A stretch of 64,000 nt of DNA from Anisus vortex (lineage: Eukaryota; Mollusca; Gastropoda; Planorbidae). Position 1 is the stretch's first letter; every line of letters begins with the position of its first letter. The notes below the pieces were generated by a model. That model ran no database searches. It was not told the DNA's origin and saw only the letters and a list, made by a program, of their open reading frames with translations. The stretch is from the NCBI GenBank assembly GCA_949126835.1, contig OX421506.1, positions 19,852,426 to 19,916,425 of the forward strand, given 5' to 3'. Of this stretch, positions 57,801 through 64,000 are shown piece after piece. A program made the position numbers and the translations under genes.

Positions 57801-60800
57801 TTGTAATATTGAAGATACTGTGCCTTGGGCACAAAAGAGGACACCTCTATTTTTTTTTCCATTTAGACATTCAATAAAATAAATGAGCTTTAATATATGC
57901 CCAGATCCCAAATAAGCAGTAGATAAGTGAGTGTCTTCAGATTTGAGGTCTATATAACCCCTAATGCTTGTAAAAAAAAATGTAGCGCCAAAAGGAATAG
58001 AAAAGAACAACCCTCACTGGCTGGAGACGCACACAAAAAAATACCGTCAGAATATTGTTAGCTCAAACAGTTTCACTTCAGTCAGCAGTTTTCTTATTGA
58101 AAAGAAAACAAATGAAAAAAAATAGTATTACTCACTGCAAACTCTTCTGGAACATGGAGCTTGGGTGTGTTGATTCCCATCAAAAAGTCTAGCAACACCA
58201 TGCTCAGGATAGCCAGTAATACAGCAAAGTCACTCATCAGTCCTCTCACCTGGAGAACAATGGTAGAAAACATACATGGAATATACAAATATTTATTACT
58301 GTAAGTGTGCATTATATTATGTGAGTATGCGATCATTTGTATGAAGCCGCGCATGTATATTGAGTGTACGTAGCAGCACTATGGCGTGGAGATTGGTGTG
58401 TCCCTAGCAATATGTTTACCAGCAAGAGGGAAAGTCTAAAGGCTAGTCAGTCACGAATTGTACTTAGTCAAGGACAGAAGTCAGACACAGATAGATGCTG
58501 AATAAGATCAGACGCCACTAGATGATTATTAGATTGATATGTCATGTGCCTTGAATGATATTATGGAAGATTAAAGAAATGAACGTAAGAAGATCGCCTT
58601 CTGTTTTATTGAAGTTCCTATTGGAGTATTATGAAGTTTGCATATATTTTTGTCCTGTGACAATTACACAGTAGTGCATATTAGATCTAATACTTAGCTA
58701 AAAAAAATATTTTTATTAAAGTATACATTCTTCTAACTATTTCAAGAGACAATTATTTATTGTGATGCATTTCTAAGTTGATGTTCACTGTTTCATGTAT
58801 TATTACTACTTTGCTTTTTAATGCTCTTTACTAAAGTGTTTTTAAATTTTAATGATTTTTTTCTAATGCATTTTGATTTTTGCTGCTAACCTCCATTTTA
58901 ACCAGACATTTCCACTCTACAGAAAATAAGTGGCCTTCTACTAAAAGTTGAATATTTACATTAAACACAAAACATACAGGTCAAATCTATAATAAATGAT
59001 ACGATTCAAACTATCATAAATGTTGTTCTTTTTTTTAAATTGCATTTTCATTTACATAGCATTTAAATTACCGTATATACTCGCGTATAAGTCGCACCGG
59101 TGTATAAGTCGCACCCCTAGTTCAAGATTTTTTTTCTTATATGTTGTCATTGACCCGCGCATAAGTCGCACCCCGACTTCCCGTATTATACTGCCTTTTA
59201 ATATCTCAAAGATGCATACCTTTTAAACATAAAAGTTACTAAATATTCACCCTAATTTGGAAACTTTCCTTAAACAATGGTTTTAATCGTGCCTAAGGCA
59301 AACATAATCAAATAAAGGCAGGGCTTCATTTATTTTAAACAATTGATCTATAGGCCTACAGACATTAGTGAGAAGAGAAAGTAAGGTGTATCTGTTTCTT
59401 CAATCAAAGTCAAAGTCCCTTCCCCTACTCAAGTCTCTATCCCTATAGTAACACTACACACAAAAAAAAAGTCTTTGAAGTACGTCATTAGACTCAATGT
59501 CGCCTAGACTGGAGACTGGGAGGCGCCGGCATTTATGACGCGCTATACATGTGTCCTAACTACCATTAACATTGTTTGTAATGATTTCAAGTGCGTCTGC
59601 GCGACCGACATATAATAAGATGTTGTTTTTTTTTCAACTCTTACATGCTACTAATGGAAAATAAAACACACTATTGACATTTCACGCGTCCATCTGCCGA
59701 TCGTAGTTTTAGAAACATTGCCTAGACATTGCGCTGTCTTATCAGAATGCTCAACACTGCCTAGACCTTAAGTACTAAATAAAACGCATCTTAAGCTAGC
59801 CTCTATGCCTACCTACATTATAGGCCTACACAGGCTTTCACACATTTAGATTCATACCATACTGTAATTTGTGCTCAATAAGCCTACCGAAAATACCGCC
59901 TTTAAACTTCGGCTACGTTTCAGAAATACAAAATCAGTCCAAAAGTTCAAAAGAAAAGCGGGCTGGTGAGGGTCTGAAAACCTAAAATATTTGTCGATTT
60001 CAATTTCAGTTATATAAAGATAGTAATATTTACACCTACGCAAGTTGTCTAAATGTAAAATGTATGCCTACGCGTATCCTAGTAAGTCTACACAACTCCA
60101 ATCAACTATACGGGTTATGTAGGAAACTTTATGACAGAGTAGTTATGTTTTTCAAACTTTTCAAAAACAGTGTTGGGTGTATAAGTCGCACCCCTACTTT
60201 TTGTCGAAATTTTCGGTAAAAAAAGTGCGACTTATACGCGAGTATATACGGTAACCACACAATTCCCCTTGTTTGCCAAGGCCACAGAAATGATTGAATG
60301 CTGTTTCATTAACCTGATTAACCCAATATTGTCTTTAAAAATACTTTTCTTTTTTACTTCACTTGCACTTCCTGTCTGTAGTTGATTAATAGATACAATA
60401 AAATATCTACAGAACCAAATAGAAAGTACTTACTGCAGTTGGGAAGAAGGAAGCATTCCTCGACATTTTCAAAGACAAGGCCAGCGTAAACGTCCCGATG
60501 AACAGCAGGCAGGAGAAGAAGAAGACGTCAGGGACAAAGAAAGGTGTCTTGCAGCCTGGCCCAATGAGAAGCCATTTCTCCTCCTTGCACTGGTCTCTGA
60601 TGTCTTTTACGCTGGCATCGAGCTCCTCTGTGATGTTAACAAAGAGGGAGGACAGCCCTGTGGAGTTGAAGGCCAGGGACTGATTGAGGAAAGGGCCGGT
60701 GCTGTTGGAGATGGGAACTGTGCGGTTGGCGAAGCAGGAACAGTTGTAGGTCAGGATGGCATTCGGGTTTAAATTAACTGGAGCATCAGAAGCAATTTTA

Positions 60801-63584
60801 ATCAACTGAAGAAAAAAAAATATACTGGTAATTTCTTTACCTGGTCTGTAGAAATTATCTAATGAAGTCAAAATTATTATAAATAAAAACTATTTTAGAT
60901 AAATTATAATAAGTAGTTATAAATATAAATGGGACATGGTAGTCTAGTGTCACACATTGCCATACTGAGGGTCTTAGGAATAAATCCACCTAAAATGTCC
61001 CTGACTTTACCCAGTTCTAAGGGACACCAAATATTAAGGAAAGTAAAAGCAGCATTGTTCTGGCCACACTATCCCTCTTGTTTGCCATTTCCATGAAGAC
61101 AAGTAAATTCTGCTTAATCAGCCCTATGGACCAACAATGACCAACATGGTCTGAATAGGATATTTACTTACTTTTACTATAATGACCAAAGAATTTTGGA
61201 TTTTAAAAAGCTATTTTTTATCATGGGAGAATTGAGCGGTTAGCTCACCAGACTGTCAACTAAAAAACCACTTGACACGTCGCGGGTTCGAGCCCCGCCA
61301 CCAGCAGATCCCTGTCGCCCTACAGGAGTTTTGGGACTAGATGACGTTAATATTGAGTTGTTATCACATGCGCTTAACCGGCAGCAGTGAAACCTCTCAC
61401 AGATTAATAGTCTTCTAGAGCGCACTGATCATGCTAAAATAGCATGGATAGAAGCGCTATATAAATTACCATTACCATTACCATTACCATATATACCAAA
61501 TTGATACTAAGATTACTTATTATATATATAGGACCATTAAAAAAATGTCAAAATCGCCCTCCATCAATCCATTTCAAAATATCATGCAGTTCACATCCTT
61601 CTAATATTTTGGCTGAAGCTGCCAAACATAAAATTCAAACACTGCACAATGACTATTTTCATGTCATAAACACTGGTATAATTCAAAAAGTTTTTAAAAA
61701 GTCCTTTCATCTACAACAATTGATTAGAAATTCAATAAAATCACAAGTATTGTTCCTGACCAACAAAAATTGAATGTTTAGGGTGGCTTTAAACAAAATT
61801 ACAAAATTGAAAAGGTTAAAATAAATTTAGAGATATGTTCATTTTAAAAAGGAGTTGAAAACTGAATTCTTCCAGCATTTTTGTAGCCTAAATAAAAGTT
61901 AACTTCATGACCTACTTTTTGTAGAGACTCAACAATGAAGATGAGAGAAATAAGGGCAGCAAAACTCTCCTCTGTAAAGCGTGTGATAAAGCGCACCAGA
62001 GCGCTAAGGTCAAAGGCCACCAGAATATACAGATATGTGGCTGTCCACAGTCCAATCCATAACCTCATCTCCAAGTAGTTAAGATTATTGTCACTGAATA
62101 AACAATTTAAAAAAAAACAGGTTAACCCTAACTAATGTTAAAATTACTTTATTCTTATTTTCTGAACAATGCCATAATACCTATCTATGTATGTCAATTC
62201 GTAATGTTGAGCTTTATAATTCTTTCAACCAAAAAGGGTATAAAATGTTAAAGAAATTTGAACAGGCCTACACATTTAACTAATCTAAGTGTACATCATT
62301 GTTTGTATTTTAATTCAACATTGTAAAGTATTTTTCATTTTTATAGAAACAAATGTCTATATCATGGGTCTGCAACCCTTAGATAACAGTGTGCCAAAGT
62401 AGGATTTCTAATGTATTCAGTGTGCCAAAAGCCTAAAAGTCATTCCGCTCTAGCACTCAATATCTTGTAGAAGCGACCTAAATTCCTCTTTTGTCTCCAA
62501 GTGCCTTTGAAAATCGCTCTGTGTGCCAAGCTTGGCACACGTGCCGTAGGCACATTATACCCTGGTCTATATAATGTGTGTTGAATGTAGTTAATCCAAG
62601 TATATTTTCAAATGCTATTTTTCTACTTTCAGCTTGGAGTCATAGTCATAAAAATTATACTTTTTAAAAGATAACAACATTCAAAGTTCATCTTAGCAGC
62701 TAAAATACTTTCATACTTGCAAAAATGATTCAAGATGGTCTCAAAGACCAAGACAGGTCCAGTACTTCCAATGATGGTCAGCGGCTGACCAGAGAACAAA
62801 GCATAGATTATTCCACATATAGCACCTGAAAGAATTGACTCCAGAGCAGCCTGCAAAAATTCAATAAAATCTATTTGAGACTACAGATGTAGAGACTAAG
62901 CCATTGAAACATCAGTCAAAGTTATATGTTCAATAAATCTTCATCAGTAGAAACATCCATCGGCCAGACTTTTGTCACAGTACAGGACAAAGTGCTACTG
63001 ATTCATTTCTATTTAGTTATTCTGCTCAACAGATAGAGCAAATGTTAAAAGTCTGGCCCCAACTATAAGTCTCTTTTAATGAAGGTTTACTGCAGCATTT
63101 TATTCACACATAAATATATTCATTGTATTTACAAATAGAATTGCATTTCAAGTTTATGGTTTGATCTTTTTTAAAATGCCAAAGAAAGATGTGATGTCTT
63201 AGATAATATGTCAAGTCTATATTTTTACAGTTTAAGTTTTTACAAAAAAGTAAATTATGAAATTAGTTTGATGTTTTTAAAACACTAGTTAGTAAGTTAG
63301 TGAACTGATGAAGGTTAAATTATTATGGTTCCCAGTGAGATGCAAATGAATATTTCTGCAATGAGTTTTACAGTTACTGGGTTTTCAAAACGACAGACAT
63401 CTTCAATACCATGTTCATATCTGTAGCATCGCCTAGGAGTCCTCCAAATGTTATGATGGGTGTAAGACAAGCAAAGTAAAGAAAAACAAAGGATGCCACA
63501 GCTTGCACAGAAAGAGCATCCCTGAAATCACTGGGGTACCATGGGATCTTTCTTTTTATATCATTTATTAAACCACCAAATAAT
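47560..63584 (-). CDS. SLC4-family Na+-coupled bicarbonate transporter (3' part, 12 exons)
   Basis: NBC/NDCBE-like plasma-membrane bicarbonate carrier for pH regulation. Minus-strand exons: 63584-63410, 62850-62717, 62093-61916, 60805-60434, 58249-58136, 57499-57338, 57241-57063, 56884-56812, 56649-56404, 55889-55758, 54758-54532 and 47830-47560. All are GT-AG and in phase; 2263 nt, about 753 residues to TAG. The protein enters at [10 protein letters not shown] and passes [113 protein letters not shown] and KWLDDIMPE. Exon 60805-60434 is the large extracellular loop 3, with four cysteines and six N-glycosylation sequons. The membrane domain is close to complete. The [10 protein letters not shown] and QQITAVI-NRKE segments favour Na+-coupled members over AE exchangers; which paralogue is uncertain. 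The N-terminal cytoplasmic domain is off the window. Confidence 0.95.
48295..48380. repeat. (TA)n microsatellite
   Basis: Two runs of alternating TA separated by a short AATTATGATATTA interruption. They can form self-complementary structure, and length variation between individuals is expected. Confidence 0.95.
51042..51156 (-). CDS. Candidate alternative (cassette) exon of the SLC4 gene
   Basis: In the long last intron, a minus-strand open segment lies between acceptor-like CCAG at 51157-51160 (or CACAG, giving a start at 51144) and a strong donor GTAAGT after 51042. It encodes [20 protein letters not shown] followed by [14 protein letters not shown]. It is more GC-rich than the surrounding intron. 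Its entry phase matches the upstream exon (ending in phase 2 at 54532), but it leaves in phase 0. Splicing to 47830 would therefore read a different frame of the last exon, KTEETQF then stop. The pyrimidine tract before the acceptor is weak, so this is a prediction. Confidence 0.4.
53596..53866 (-). mobile_element. tRNA-derived SINE, best-preserved copy
   Basis: Read on the minus strand it starts GGGGCACGGTAGCCGAGCGG, with an RNA polymerase III A-box (TAGCCGAGCGG, about 53845-53855) and B-box (GGTTCAAATCC, about 53802-53812), so the head is tRNA-like. The body has CTGAGTCTACCCAGCTCTGA, TTGGGGTAAAGTAAAGGCGG, then TGGTCCGAAGGGTACTTTAC. It matches 13865-14130. The plus-strand frame 53569-53868 across it is a by-product. 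It lies antisense-neutral (same strand) in the last SLC4 intron. Confidence 0.85.
55308..55600 (+). mobile_element. Deleted copy of the 16.4-kb TIR element
   Basis: TTCCGTGCTGGGAG, then TTGTGCCA, TAAAAGTATTTGTTTAGCAA, TACCTGTAATTCATATCAAA, TTAAAGGAAATTGAATAGGA and AATAATAATAAGTAAAAG parallel 16448-16630. The region after about 55500 jumps to the 3' part (ATAGGCGTGGCT, compare 17040). It is an internally deleted, diverged copy in an SLC4 intron. Confidence 0.6.
59071..60251 (-). mobile_element. TIR element, ACCGTATATACTCGCG family, copy 2
   Basis: Both ends carry the inverted repeat CCGTATATACTCGCGTATAA followed by GTCGCAC, and TA flanks each end (59069-59070 and 60252-60253). It is 1181 bp. 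GTATAAGTCGCACCCCTA motifs recur subterminally on both sides. Reverse orientation relative to 21611-22782. TA duplication and short TIRs fit Tc1/mariner (pogo-like), non-autonomous; no transposase frame was recognised. It lies in the SLC4 intron between exons 58249-58136 and 60805-60434. Confidence 0.8.
60930..61180 (+). mobile_element. Degenerate SINE copy
   Basis: The order GAGGGTCTTAGGAATAAATCC (B-box-like), TGACTTTACCCAGTTCTAAG, AAGTAAAAGCAGC, TTCTGGCCACACTATCCC and CCCTATGGACCAACAATGA parallels the SINE at 13865, with many substitutions. Old copy in an SLC4 intron. Confidence 0.5.
61225..61496 (+). mobile_element. tRNA-SINE with (ATTACC)n tail
   Basis: The tRNA-like head has GAGCGGTTAGCTCACCAGAC (A-box region) and B-box GGTTCGAGCCC at about 61285. 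A shared body CCCTACAGGAGTTTTGGGAC follows, then CTCTAGAGCGCACTG-like sequence and the end AGCGCTATATAAATTACC with four ATTACC units. No damage to flanking SLC4 exons. Confidence 0.8.
62363..62564. mobile_element. hAT MITE, 202 bp, TSD GTCTATAT
   Basis: The exact 8-bp direct repeat GTCTATAT lies at 62355-62362 and 62565-62572. Ends are CATGGGTCTGCAACCC (left) and CAGGGTATAATGTGCC (right, reversed). The interior has GTGTGCCAAGCTTGGCACAC palindromic sequence, like the MITEs within 3518-6424. Non-coding, in an SLC4 intron. Confidence 0.75.
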
Positions 63585-63740
63585 CTGTAGAACAAAAAAA
63601 AAAGAATGAAAATTACATTGAGCAAATTTATTAAAAAAAAAGATTTTTAAAATTTCATTTTATACATAACCAATATTCTTCAATATACAGTAGAATAGTA
63701 TTAATGGTTTGAATGAAGTCTTTCCTGGGTTATCCAGAGT

Positions 63741-63961
63741 CCAGACAGAAAGAAAGATATGAAACAATAAAAGAAAGATATGGAACAATAAAAGAAAGAT
63801 ATGAAACAATAAAAGAAAGATATGAAACAATAAAAGAAACACATGGAACAATAAAAGAAAGATATGGAACAATAAAAGAAAGATATGAAACAATAAAAGA
63901 AACACATGGAACAATAAAAGAAAGATATGGAACAATAAAAGAAACTCATGGAACAATAAAA
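63741..63961. repeat. 21-bp minisatellite at the right edge
   Basis: About ten units of AAAGAAAGATATGAAACAAT + A, with variants GGAACA and ACACATGG. Divisible by three, so minus-strand frames encoding FHIFLLL repeats remain open; these are artefacts. It lies in the SLC4 intron upstream of exon 63584-63410. Confidence 0.9.
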
Positions 63962-64000
63962 GTATTTTTGACCTCTGTTGTCTTTCTGAGTATTTATAAG

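Noticed and set aside
63660..63956. Hydrophobic repeat protein (FHIFLLL) at the right edge
   Set aside because: It is the translation of a 21-bp minisatellite. Overlapping frames of similar composition exist on the same strand.

Overview
This window is AT-rich, repeat-dense animal genomic DNA. Spliced GT-AG genes of metazoan type, tRNA-derived SINEs, abundant TAGGCCTA-type motifs and the mix of transposon families suggest a marine or freshwater invertebrate, most likely a mollusc (gastropod-like). That placement is inference; the species cannot be read from the sequence.

Two host genes can be assembled exon by exon, both on the minus strand. The catalytic subunit of protein phosphatase 6 (PPP6C) is complete: ten exons from 28688 down to 16017, 912 nt of CDS, 303 aa, with every phosphatase metal/phosphate motif present. 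The second is the 3' two thirds of an SLC4-family Na+-coupled bicarbonate transporter (NBC-like). It has twelve exons from 63584 down to 47560 (about 753 aa, ending in a stop); its N-terminal cytoplasmic half lies beyond the right edge. All exon phases agree across both genes.

The rest is mobile and repetitive DNA. From 1 to 16 kb there is a 45-bp minisatellite now in three blocks (3.24-3.52, 6.43-6.57 and 11.71-13.35 kb). The blocks are separated by a foldback-type element (3518-6424) and by a second terminal-inverted-repeat insertion (6575-11708). That second insertion holds a LINE, which itself holds a 2.1-kb hAT element with a ZMYM1-like transposase remnant. PPP6C introns hold a 2.8-kb DNA transposon with an unrecognised transposase (23734-26533), a TIR element shared with the SLC4 gene, and several MITEs. 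From 29 to 42.4 kb is a retroelement cluster: an RNase H-bearing LINE tail, a LINE fragment split by a 1.3-kb foldback/MULE-like element with a 9-bp target duplication, and a full-length 8.85-kb LTR retrotransposon (32964-41809). The last has Ty3/gypsy-type proteins in Ty1/copia order (gag-PR-IN-RT-RNase H, like the Gmr1 group) and carries a foreign solo LTR inside its integrase.

The strongest unusual signals are these. (1) TA appears to become TAGGCCTA or TAGGCTA at several sites where a sister repeat copy shows the plain TA. (2) The gypsy-like element has its integrase upstream of RT. (3) Two unrelated foldback elements have inverted-repeat arms built of ~15-bp repeats. (4) One DNA transposon has no transposase family I recognise. 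(5) A candidate SLC4 cassette exon would shift the last exon into a frame ending in a PDZ-ligand-like ETQF.
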